Assembly (NCBI GenBank): GCA_019096065.1
Contig: JAGUCH010000004.1
Location: 3,906,001 to 3,970,000, forward strand
DNA from: Paracyclopina nana
Taxonomy: Eukaryota > Arthropoda > Copepoda > Cyclopoida > Cyclopettidae
DNA: 64,000 nt
Direction: 5' to 3'
In this document: one piece after another, positions 1 to 8,599 of the stretch
Layout of the letters: the number at the start of each line of letters is the position of its first letter
Numbering within the stretch: position 1 is the first letter of the stretch
Made by a program: the position numbers and the translations under genes
Notes under the pieces: model-generated
Database searches by the model: none
What the model was told of the DNA's origin: nothing
The model's input: the letters and a program-made list of their open reading frames with translations, nothing else

Positions 1-518
1 GAGGGCTTCATCAAAAGCGTTGCTGACCCGACATTTTGTGTGGACGCCAGTGGTGCACACGTACATAAAAGGCATTGCAATTTTATCTGAAACACTATGC
101 CACGAAATCTTATATTTTCTGCACTCAGGCTGCAAGCTTCTTCGTGCCGGGGCGTTCAGAGTCAAAAGTTCAAATTGTCATGGCATAAAGACATCAGATA
201 CACTGACAGCTTATGCTTCGATGTATCTGTTGGTGGTGATCGTGCACCAGTGAATTTTTACCAATGCCATGGCAGCCAGGGCAACCAGTTATGGAAATAT
301 GAAAAGGTACTTTTGCTTTATCCTAAATGTAGCTGTCCATTTTTACTTAAGATGATGCACAGGATAGTCAAACGTTGAAGCATGTCAGCAGCAGAAGATG
401 TTTGGACATTGATAATGCGGAACTTTTTGTGTCGAGCTGTTCCCCCACACTGCAATCACAGAAATGGACAATCCAGACTATTGATGAGGATGCATTACAA
501 AAATGGAACGAAGTTTAA
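1..518 (+). CDS. Polypeptide N-acetylgalactosaminyltransferase, C-terminal ricin-B lectin part (5' truncated by window)
   Basis: This is the last part of a Golgi enzyme that starts mucin-type O-glycosylation by moving GalNAc from UDP-GalNAc to Ser/Thr. Only the C-terminal ricin-type lectin domain lies in the window. The proposed exons are 1-60 (conserved FCVDASG), 160-306 and 363-518. The second exon reads SWHKDIR, then CFDV, then YQCHGSQGNQLWKYEK, and ends at a GTACTT donor. The third exon follows an ACAG acceptor and carries CLDI, SSC, the QKW that ends a lectin repeat, and the stop. Exons 2 and 3 are phase 0. The CxD...QLW arrangement and the closing residues resemble GALNT/pgant proteins. 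The catalytic domain lies to the left of the window. The 60/160 junction is the least certain, because the first lectin repeat looks short. Confidence 0.8.
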
Positions 519-834
519 AGCAATTGTCGATAAAATACAGTTTTCTAGATTAAGCTTTCACACCACGACATTGCTTATTTATTATTTAGCTCCTTTAATT
601 AATATGCAATACGGACCAAGATTAAGGTTGTTGTGGCTGAGGCGAGCAAGACATATTAGATAGAAAAGTTGCCAAGAATAGTATTGGTTGAAGGCACGCG
701 TGTATGAAAAGTTTCAATATGTAGGTGACAATCGCGAAAGGAGAGGTTGCGTGAGTGTCACTTCAATGCTAATAATGTTGCGCAACCGGAAAGGGAAATG
801 TAAACAAAGAAGATGTAAACACTGCAGCGCTGAT
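519..834. other. Spacer, nothing recognised
   Basis: The 316 bases between the GALNT stop and the convergent CAAX-protein gene form an AT-rich spacer. I see no coding-like frame, repeat or RNA gene in it. Confidence 0.5.
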
Positions 835-1221
835 TCACTGAATCAAACATCCAGAGCCTGAACAACTCTCTTTTTTTGCTACCACTTCCACATCTGGATC
901 TTCGGGAGGGCCTATTCTTTCGTCTGCAACTGCATTATTGTCATTTTCCATGGGATAAGCACCGCTCAAATCAGCTTCCTCAATGATTTCCAGTTGATCA
1001 ACGCCTTGATGATCCTCACTATCAGGCTTTCCAGGATTGTCGTCTTGAGAAGATCCTCGCCTGATCTTTTCGTGCAAATGGTTCAATTTGCTCTTTCTTT
1101 CTCTCTGTTCCTCGCTCCACTGAGCCAAGGCTTCTTCACGTTGTTTAATGTCCTCATTGAATTCTTCAATGTGTTTGTAGTTGGCAGTGCCAACTACTAC
1201 ACGATTGCCGAAGACAGGCAT
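835..1221 (-). CDS. Small coiled-coil protein with C-terminal CAAX box, copy 1
   Basis: This uninterrupted 128-aa frame starts MPVFGNRVVVGTANYKHIEE and ends in CSGSGCLIQ. The final four residues, CLIQ, fit a CAAX box with Gln last, which favours farnesylation. A further Cys upstream could be palmitoylated. Residues about 18-50 are charged and probably helical, followed by an acidic, low-complexity stretch. The adjacent frame at 1264-1614 is a clear paralogue with the same N-terminal block and the same kind of tail. I do not recognise the family. Membrane anchoring is inferred from the CAAX box alone. The start is placed at the Met aligned with its paralogue. Confidence 0.75.
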   Translation of the reverse strand: MPVFGNRVVVGTANYKHIEEFNEDIKQREEALAQWSEEQRERKSKLNHLHEKIRRGSSQDDNPGKPDSEDHQGVDQLEIIEEADLSGAYPMENDNNAVADERIGPPEDPDVEVVAKKESCSGSGCLIQ

Positions 1222-1263
1222 GATTAAGGCACAAATTGTCAGTGTCCACTACGTTCTATTGTT

Positions 1264-1614
1264 CTATTGGACACTGCACTGTCCGCAGGAGGCTTTCTTC
1301 TTGGGCTGCTCACTTTCCTCAACCATAAATTGAGTATCAGGTATATTTTTCTGCTCAGTTGTTGAGGAGTTTTCTTCGACCTCTTGGTTTTCTTGATTAT
1401 CTTGCTCCACTTCTTGCATTTGCTGCTCAGAATAAAGTGAATTTTGTCTTGACCTTATTCGCTCATTCAGCTCTCTCAAGTTTTGTTTCCTAATCGACCT
1501 TTCAGACACCCATTTTCCAAGGGAGGTTTCTCTCTCGAAGAATTCTTTTTTCTTCTCCTTGATATGCTTGTAGTTGGCAGTAGCAACCACGATCCGATTG
1601 CCAAACAAAGGCAT
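1264..1614 (-). CDS. Small coiled-coil protein with C-terminal CAAX box, copy 2
   Basis: This 116-aa frame begins MPLFGNRIVVATANYKHIKE and matches the first block of its neighbour almost residue for residue. It continues with a Lys/Glu/Arg-rich helical stretch and a Gln/Glu-rich acidic region, and ends in CGQCSVQ. CSVQ again satisfies the CAAX rule. An in-frame upstream ATG-like codon would add 12 residues. I chose the internal Met at 1614 because it aligns with the start of copy 1. The stop of this copy lies only 42 bases before the start of copy 1 on the same strand, with no AATAAA between them. The pair is a recent tandem duplication of an unidentified family. Confidence 0.72.
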   Translation of the reverse strand: MPLFGNRIVVATANYKHIKEKKKEFFERETSLGKWVSERSIRKQNLRELNERIRSRQNSLYSEQQMQEVEQDNQENQEVEENSSTTEQKNIPDTQFMVEESEQPKKKASCGQCSVQ

Positions 1615-1829
1615 AGTTTCTTTTGCTACGAATGTCAAGGATGTGCTCAAGTCTCTTGGTGGCCTCTGAACCTACTGAGCAAGTGTTGGCTAGAAAGAAA
1701 GAAGAAAGCCTTAGAGAAAATACGACGTAGCAGCAAAGAACGCAGAGTGAGAGGGAAGTCCTATAAAACACGTCATCCCCTATGAAGATTGATTCATCAC
1801 GATCATTTCGCAAAAGTCTAGAAGCATAT

Positions 1830-3711
1830 TATGGGGGCCATGATCACCACAGTCCCCCTGGAGGAATCAATTATTCATATAGCAGCCAGCATGCAACCTG
1901 GAAACTTTTTGGCGGTCGTTGAGCAATTAAGCTCCATATAATTCTATAGGGGACATAGTTTTGGTCCAGATATTTCTACGCTGGGTCACAACTCTCAATC
2001 AATAGTACATGAAATGCTTGCACCACGCTCAGTATGTTGAACACTTTGCATGCATTTCTTATCATTCAATTAATCAGCGAAGAGCGTATACATTATATCC
2101 GTTATAGGAGCTCATAACGATTTTCAGTGATTTATTTGCAAGACCATGTAAGAGTGTATGTGTGCAGAATTCAGAAATACTTTCGCCTACGTAGGTATGA
2201 AATGTACATATTAGGATAAGTAGCTTTGGGCCTCTTCACGTTAAAGCACTATTGTGAATCTCCAAGTGTTTTTTACAAGAGAAAAAGTTGCTGGGATAAG
2301 GTAGAAGTACGCGAAAATGCGTCTAATAATAGGTAATCAATACCCTATTACGCTACAGTACCAGCATACTGAATAGCTGGCCTAATTATTCGAATTCTTT
2401 TGGGAGAATGGGCACGAACGTGGCATGCAATGGTGCGCTCATTTTTAAAAGCTACAGTGAGTATATTAGCTACACATTGTACCTATTTTCCTACAGGATG
2501 ACTTTTTAGCACGCAGTTACCACTCAGAAAATTAATGAAAGCTACAACTTTTTATAGTACAATATATCCTCTTTTCCATTCACCCAAGGTCAGCAAAAGA
2601 AGCTTGCAGTATTCGCTCATTTTTAAATACAACAAGCCTTTTCTGTATGAAAGGCCCCATGATAAATGACCTATACAAAGCCTTTGTGTCCTCCCCCCGC
2701 GACGTTAAGAATGAGCCCAGCCAGTGCAGCGATGCGAGCTCATATTAAGATAATGACGCTTATCCTCGTACAACTGCGTAGTTGTTCTTGCCTCAATGTA
2801 ACGTGTGAATTTTTAAGTTGGCTCTACGCTTACTTTTTTCCTTCTTCTGTGCACTACATGCTCCAAACACTGACTGCGGAGATTTGGTGTGGCTGGCGAT
2901 AATTGGGGCTCTTTCTAGTCCGGATATTGCATACAAACTGCGAGCTTACTTGCACATAGTACTATATATGCTAGACGACCGAGTATGTGCGCTACTACTA
3001 ATGCATAGACTGCTATGTACTTTGGTGCGCCGAATACAGCTCTGTAGTGGAGCAACACAACAATACAGCCATAGAAATGTATTCATCAAAAGCTGACTGG
3101 GGAATTTTAACGAGGCCCTTTCATACCACTTTATGAGTATTGATTTTCATGGAGATGTGGACCTCAAAGCAGGGCTTACACTCGCTTTTTTAAGCTGAGT
3201 CAGCCCGATAGGTATTGATCGATGCAAGAGGCATTCACGAGTCGCCAAGAAAATGTCTCATCGTTTGCCATCAATCCCTTGCTACATGGGAGTAGCATGC
3301 AAAGCCTAATAATAGAGCATTGCCAATTTGCAACCCAAAGCACAGCTAGCAGCTAAAGACTTGAGAGAAGCTGCTGCAACTGTACGAGAACTTGTGTTTG
3401 TACATGCTTTGCCTTGTAGGCCTTTCTTATGTTTGTGACCCTCCAATGCAACGCAAGGAACGACAACTGTTATATTTGTCGACTTGGATAGAAGGCACAT
3501 TGAATGCCAACATACATTGGAAGGCACGAAAAAAGGTTGATGTAAGTCACATATAAGTGCAAGGTTCGTTGGGGAGGAGACAGTCACTGCTAAAATTGCC
3601 ATTGGTCAGCTTGCTACACATAGGTCCTTTTTTCTACATGACTTGCTTTCAGTAATAGCTGAAAATTTACCATCAATCTACATAAGAGAGTGGGTTCCCA
3701 AGGGACCCATT
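1830..3711. other. Gene-poor AT-rich spacer
   Basis: Open frames of up to about 98 codons occur here, but none has a recognisable domain, plausible splice partners or a good start context. A short inverted match (GTATGAAAGG near 2643, CCTTTCATAC near 3117) is too short to call an element. Confidence 0.4.
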
Positions 3712-4320
3712 TTAGAACATGTTCCAGTATCGAGAAAAGAAGTAATAAATGTCTTCAGCAACATTCGAAGCGGTTCGGTAAGCCCAGTAAATCATCAAAA
3801 GAGAAGACACAACCATGAATAGCTTGAGCTTGAACATAATGGATTCCCTGAGGGAGGGCTTCATCAAGGTTTCCGGCTCTGGAGCAACATAAGGCTCAAA
3901 CCTCATCATGAGAGCGTCAACCATCAAATCGTCAGATCGGCGCTGATCGCCCATTTTCGGCGGAGTCACGAAAGCCTTGCCATTTCTGACAATAAGAGAG
4001 AATCGTTGCATTTTGTCCAGTCCGAGAAAGCTTCCATGGTCTTTGTCCAAGTTCACGCATTTCCACTTAAATAGGAACATTAATGAAGAGTCGCCTTTGC
4101 TGAGGTGTCCAGGATCGACGTGTAGCTTGAATACGATTTTCTCTGTAGCATGAGGTCGAATGGTGCCTTTGTTTGTTAGAACCGACACGAGGCCAATGGA
4201 GTCCATGGCTCCCTTAATCTTGAAAAAGCACCAATTTTCGGTCAGGTTGGTGACAAGTAAAGTCGCGCTGGTGCCTTCAGTCCATTTTTGATCGTTCAAA
4301 TGCAGCCTGATCTCAGCCAT
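3712..4320 (-). CDS. MSP-like domain protein with C-terminal transmembrane anchor
   Basis: This single-exon frame encodes 202 aa from MAEIRLHL. Residues about 12-95 resemble a major-sperm-protein beta-sandwich: alternating hydrophobic strands, VTNLTENWCFFKIK, then GTIRPHATEKIVFKLHVDP, as in VAP/MSP proteins. Near the C-terminus lies one hydrophobic segment (LKLFMVVSSLLMIYWAY) and a short aromatic tail, the layout of a tail-anchored ER-membrane protein. A role at ER contact sites, as for VAP, is only inferred. No coiled coil is evident before the anchor, unlike classical VAP. A longer frame begins upstream at 4383, but MAEI is the better start because the beta-sandwich follows directly. Confidence 0.55.
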   Translation of the reverse strand: MAEIRLHLNDQKWTEGTSATLLVTNLTENWCFFKIKGAMDSIGLVSVLTNKGTIRPHATEKIVFKLHVDPGHLSKGDSSLMFLFKWKCVNLDKDHGSFLGLDKMQRFSLIVRNGKAFVTPPKMGDQRRSDDLMVDALMMRFEPYVAPEPETLMKPSLRESIMFKLKLFMVVSSLLMIYWAYRTASNVAEDIYYFFSRYWNMF

Positions 4321-4735
4321 TTTATTTGAAAATTTGACGATGATCTTTTCAATGCAGAATTGGGCCGTTGCGTTTTGACGCAATAAAATAAGTAAATAAC
4401 TGAGTAAAGTAAACCGACACTAACAAAAAATGTTTTCCGGAAATCCGACCAAGTCAAGCCGCTAATATTTGAAGTAAGCCGACACTGAGCAGACGTTGAG
4501 GAATTGCCTGCTTTCCCGCGTTTTTCGTGCGTAACCAGCTCAAAATTGTGTGCGCATAAATATTTACCCTGAATTGACAGCTTCCACCATTTTGGGCTCA
4601 CGGGCTTTACCAAAATGGCCATAAGGGTATAGTTTAACCCTAATACTTCCAGCGTTTACCCTGCCAACTAAACTAAGCATTTAAATGTACGCAATTAAAC
4701 ATAGCTGATATCATGCATTTATTTTTTGTGCGTCA

Positions 4736-5740
4736 TCATGGCCGAGCCATGAAGCTTGATAGGGTAGTGCTTTCAATGTTGCGATCCCGTACGAATTTGC
4801 AACGGCCTGATTTGGGATTTCGATTTTCTTTTGAACCACTTTGCACAAGAAAGTTCTTAATCGAAGGATTTTTTGTCAGAGCTGGATCTTCCTCGGGCTC
4901 TTCTTCTTCGAATTCCATTTCTACGCCTTTTTCCACAATGAGATTCTCGGCAGTTTTCCAGCTAAGTCGGACAATGCTCGGAAAGCCAAATATGGGATCC
5001 AGGTTATCTCTAAGAAACTTTTTAGTGACAGGATCTCCAGGATAGCCCGAACCCCATTGCTTGCTAATCTCAACTCCTTCCTCACCACTGCTTTCAGGGA
5101 ACACCCATTCCTTTAAGCACTTGTCACGGGCAACCTGAATCAGGAATCAATTAAGAAGAGATAGTAGTACAAGTGAATATAAGTTTACCTTGGCACAAAT
5201 GGACGCAGCAGACACACATGGGTACAATGAATCTGCTTTCTTGGCCACCGTCACCTTTTGGGCAGGGAAAATAGCTTGCAGCTTAGCTTGGTATTTCTCG
5301 GGAGGTCCCACCGTGTCGACATACACTTCAGCAACCTGGACACCCTTTTCAAGCGCCATTTTTACCAAGTCAATGGCAGTGTCATGACTCATGGTGTTCA
5401 AGTTGTACTTGCTCCGTTTGTACATGCTTGAGGAAATGTACCGCGGACTCAAAACGTGAATGGCATATCCAATGTAGTCTGAATTGCTGTGCAGTTTTTC
5501 CAAGAGTTCTTCGCGCTTTTCCTCGGTTAAAGCTTTGGAATCGTCCACTCCGAGCTCTTTCAAGTCTTTATTTTTGCTCAGGGGGCAAAACGAGATTCCG
5601 TACACCATTGGCCCAAGCACTGGACCTCTGCCAGCCTCATCAATGCCCAGTACGCATGGTTCAGATTTGCAAACGTCTGGTATGTCCGAAAAGAGCACGA
5701 AATTCTCTCCATTGTTGGTGAAATAAGATGACAAGTCCAT
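4736..5740 (-). CDS. RNASEH2A: Ribonuclease H2 catalytic subunit A
   Basis: Two exons (5740-5189 and 5134-4736) give 316 aa, close to the usual 300. The enzyme cuts RNA of RNA/DNA hybrids and removes single ribonucleotides from nuclear DNA, with subunits B and C. Visible motifs are [18 protein letters not shown] with the catalytic Asp-Glu pair near residue 34, [24 protein letters not shown], and KKADSLYP with a further catalytic Asp near residue 169. Exon 1 ends with a GTAAAC donor after CAK. Exon 2 resumes [12 protein letters not shown] after TTCAG. The C-terminal tail is acidic and may include a PCNA-interacting stretch, but I see no perfect PIP box. Confidence 0.96.
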
Positions 5741-5914
5741 TTTGCGGAAAAGTGTAATGTTGTGTTATTATTATTTTATTTTAGCGGGAAACTCGCGGAA
5801 CTTTCCACGTGAAAATATCGAAACCTCCCTGTAGAAATTGGGAGCATGAGAAACGCTTCAAATGAATGAGCTAACTTTGGAAATGTCCATTTCTCAAATG
5901 TAAAGGGCAAAGCT

Positions 5915-7224
5915 TTATTTCTTTATTCCAACATTTTGCGTTGTGTGACGGATGCCGAATCCATTTATAACAATGTTGACCAATGTGATAAGGAACACCA
6001 GCACGGAAATGACATCGTTCAAAATGTCAGCAGCCTTATGATTGTCTTCATCATTGATATTCAACCCTCCAATGACGAGGAACAAAATGCCAACAATCAC
6101 CTGAAGAAAATAATATCACACTCGAGGTTATATATTTCAATGGCATAGCAATGCACTCATCATCATGTTAAACAAAAAATAGTTTTATAGCTCCGGACTT
6201 GGCGACTTGGGGAAAAGTTTCGTGTCTACGACGAAGACATACTTGAGGGTGTCGATAAACATGGATCCGAAGCTGAATGCCAATGAGATATGATTCAAAA
6301 TGAGAATCGTCTTTCTGCTCTTGTCATTCTCCACATTCATGGGTCCAATGAGAATGAGGCAGATACCATTGAGAACCTAATCATTCAGAGTTGAGTCATA
6401 GGATCGAGACCAGCAATAAGAATGTTCAGGGTGCTTATGACAAAGACACACCCCAAGGAAAAGTAGTTGATGATGAGTGCTGACAACCGATATTCTTCCA
6501 GCTCAAGCCGACAATCACGGAGCAGATTGAGGCTCATGCTGAGAATAGCCACGAATGCCTAAAGATCCGTGATTGTCAAGCTTGTCCGTAAGCAATATTC
6601 ATTTTACCTGCAGAATTATTGAGAGGATGATGAGACCGAGCATCAGGTGGTAAAAAGGGTGCTGCTCTGCTCCAACTTGTAGCACATATTTCAGTTGTGA
6701 TGCATTTGCCGTGAGAAGTGCCACATCGAGCATACCTTGAGCTATCGTCTTTTTTGTGGCATATCTGTTGGCATCAAGCACTTTGCGTCTCTGAAAATAG
6801 GGATATATGAGTTATGGAGCTAGAGGTAATGCCCTTATAACTTGATTAAGCTTGCATTACCCCAACTATGCCATTGACTTCATCTACATTTTTGTCAAAA
6901 GCTCGAACTTGACCACCAGAAAAACTCATTATTATGCCTGCTGTTTACCGATTAGTATATAAATCATTGTTCACTCATAGGGGAGTTGAACTTAACTAAT
7001 GCATTTCAGTAGGCCTCTTACGCAGTCGGTCATGAATTTATTATAAATTGGCTTTCTTATGGCACCAATGGCTAAAGAGGAAAGGCCGTACTAATACCAG
7101 GTATGAAAGGACCAAATCGATACGAGACACTTTAGCTACATACCTCGCCGCCCTCCATAATTTCGAAGCTTCCTCCTCCATTTGCATTCACAGTAGTGGG
7201 ATTGTTTTCAACTTTTGAAGGCAT
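5915..7224 (-). CDS. Ninjurin, canonical isoform (first exon F2, core exon, last exon C)
   Basis: Ninjurins are small plasma-membrane proteins. Vertebrate NINJ1 clusters to rupture the membrane of dying cells, and fly ninjurins act in adhesion and stress. The canonical model is exon 7224-7144 (MPSKVENN...MEGGE), core exon 6790-6608 and last exon 6100-5915, totalling 149 aa, the usual size. The core reads ANRYATKKTIAQGMLDVALL, keeping the Lys pair and Asp of the amphipathic helices, then TM1 (YHLMLGLIILSIILQ). Last exon C supplies TM2 and ends INGFGIRHTTQNVGIKK, matching the family tail. All junctions are phase 0, with good GT/AG signals. The stop overlaps an AATAAA at 5914-5919. Other first and last exons are listed separately. 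Confidence 0.9.
6185..6376 (-). CDS. Ninjurin alternative last exon B
   Basis: A TTAG acceptor is followed by an in-frame 63-codon segment beginning VLNGICLILIGPMNVEND and ending SPSPEL-stop. It joins in phase 0 to the core exon (6790-6608) exactly as exon C does. It supplies a different second transmembrane segment and a different C-terminus. The PMNVENDKSRKT stretch parallels GLNINDEDNHKA of exon C, showing common origin. I see nothing to say when it is used. Confidence 0.75.
   Translation of the reverse strand, partial: VLNGICLILIGPMNVENDKSRKTILILNHISLAFSFGSMFIDTLKYVFVVDTKLFPKSPSPEL
6385..6558 (-). CDS. Ninjurin alternative last exon A
   Basis: After the TTAG acceptor at 6560-6559 comes a 57-codon phase-0 segment starting AFVAILSMSLNLLRDC and ending DPMTQL-stop. 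It has two hydrophobic stretches separated by a charged loop (LELEEYR), the same TM2 layout as exons B and C, but little sequence identity to them. It lies nearest to the core exon and stops only eight bases before exon B begins. Joined to the core it would give a ninjurin with a swapped membrane half. Confidence 0.72.
   Translation of the reverse strand, partial: AFVAILSMSLNLLRDCRLELEEYRLSALIINYFSLGCVFVISTLNILIAGLDPMTQL
6861..6929 (-). CDS. Ninjurin alternative first exon F1
   Basis: ATG at 6929 opens a 23-codon frame (MSFSGGQVRAFDKNVDEVNG...) ending at a GTAATG donor in phase 0, so it fits directly onto the core ninjurin exon. It lies closest to the core and implies its own promoter in the preceding 200 bases. 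Confidence 0.65.
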
Positions 7225-7524
7225 TTTGTGAACACATGCACACTAGTAATTTTGAACTAGTCGGATATCGGCCTGCTACTGGCTGCGATTACGTGCGTTT
7301 ACTTTGTTCTCTTTTTTCGTATATTGGGAATATGCTACCGTTAACCGCAAGATTATTTGAAACCAGCCTTTAATCCATAATGATCCCTTTTAAATTCAAG
7401 ATAAAAGTAATGAAATGAACTAAAAAAGTCATGATGATTATTATTTTAAAATGTACTATAATTCGAAGTTATAGCTGAATGGAGTTCAAATTTCGAAGTT
7501 CGTATCATTTTATGGTTGACTTAC

Positions 7525-7839
7525 TCTGGTATTTTCAAGGCGAAAATCAGGATCAATTCGTGTACTTGCACTCATTTTTGGAGCTTTTATCACTGGCTCT
7601 GTCCAAGAGTTTTTGGATTTGAAACTAGCTGATGCTTGATGGCTGCTACCTCCGTAAGTGGCACGAGTTAGGATAGTCTTTTGACTCTGTTCAAGATTCC
7701 TCGAGCCAGAAAAATCGATGGAATTTGAGGAGGAGGCTGGCTCATCATCGACGACACTGGACAAGTACCAAGGCACTCTGGCAAAGCTCCCATTCAAGTC
7801 TATGTTTTCGTAATTTTTCAGGCCTCGCTGATTACTCAT
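7525..7839 (-). CDS. Probable ninjurin alternative first exon F3 (long N-terminus)
   Basis: This 105-codon frame begins MSNQRGLKNYENIDLNG and ends FRLENTR at a perfect GTAAGT donor in phase 0, compatible with the core ninjurin exon. It encodes a Ser-rich, probably disordered N-terminal extension. The frame stays open a further 37 codons upstream, so it could instead be an internal exon fed by exon F4 (8553-8320). Assignment to ninjurin rests on phase, strand and position only. Confidence 0.5.
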
Positions 7840-8319
7840 GAGACTTGCCCGACCACCGGCATAGTCACTACAAAGGCTTTCGACTAATAAAGCTTTCGAA
7901 CCATGGCAACGAGTATATACGTACGTACGTAGAAAATTCTCAGCTTTCAATGCGCAACAGCGCCTAATTACGACCTCATTAATTCACTGTTCTTTTAACG
8001 AGAACCAGATATTTTCATTCTCACTCTTGTATGTACGTACGAAGAAAGCTGTAAACTCACATTAAAAAATGTAATGCTTGTTATCAGGTTTTCGTGGAGT
8101 CACTTAAGAAATCCTGAAGAGGGAGCCTCTTTAACCTTATAAAAGTTAGTGCCTCACATTAAACATTCCATAGCTATTTTTCTATTTTTTTTTTGTTAAA
8201 GAAAAAACTACTGTGAAGAAAAGAATGCATTACAGGAATGACTCACCAGCGTAGTCATACTTATTCATTACAAATCGATACAAAAGTGAGGGAGTTGAAG
8301 CTTTTTAAGTTGCTCTTAC

Positions 8320-8553
8320 CTGATCAGCAATGGGCACAGTTGTGCATCTGGCAACTTGTATTTGCTGCGGATGATCACGAAACGCCAATTGATCTTGAAC
8401 GTCCCGATTGGCGACTGGGATTTCGTCCATGATTGCTCCACCATTCAAAAAGGCCATTTCCCATGGTTCAATTTTTCGAGTGGAATTCGTCACAATTACA
8501 GCAGGGGCTGAACATCTATTGCTTGCATTTTTTGCATCCAGAAAAGCAGACAT
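8320..8553 (-). CDS. Possible ninjurin alternative first exon F4
   Basis: ATG at 8553 opens 78 codons (MSAFLDAKNASN...) ending in VPIADQ at a GTAAGA donor in phase 0. Composition and the clean donor suggest a coding first exon rather than chance. Possible partners are exon F3 or the ninjurin core. It could also belong to a separate gene that I cannot reconstruct. Confidence 0.42.
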
Positions 8554-8599
8554 ATTTGACTATGTCAGGCTTCTCTGGAAATCAACATCGCACTAACAG

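Noticed and set aside
2643..3127. Possible 480-bp transposon bounded by GTATGAAAGG/CCTTTCATAC
   Set aside because: The inverted match is only about ten bases with no extension or flanking duplication, so it is expected by chance at this scale.
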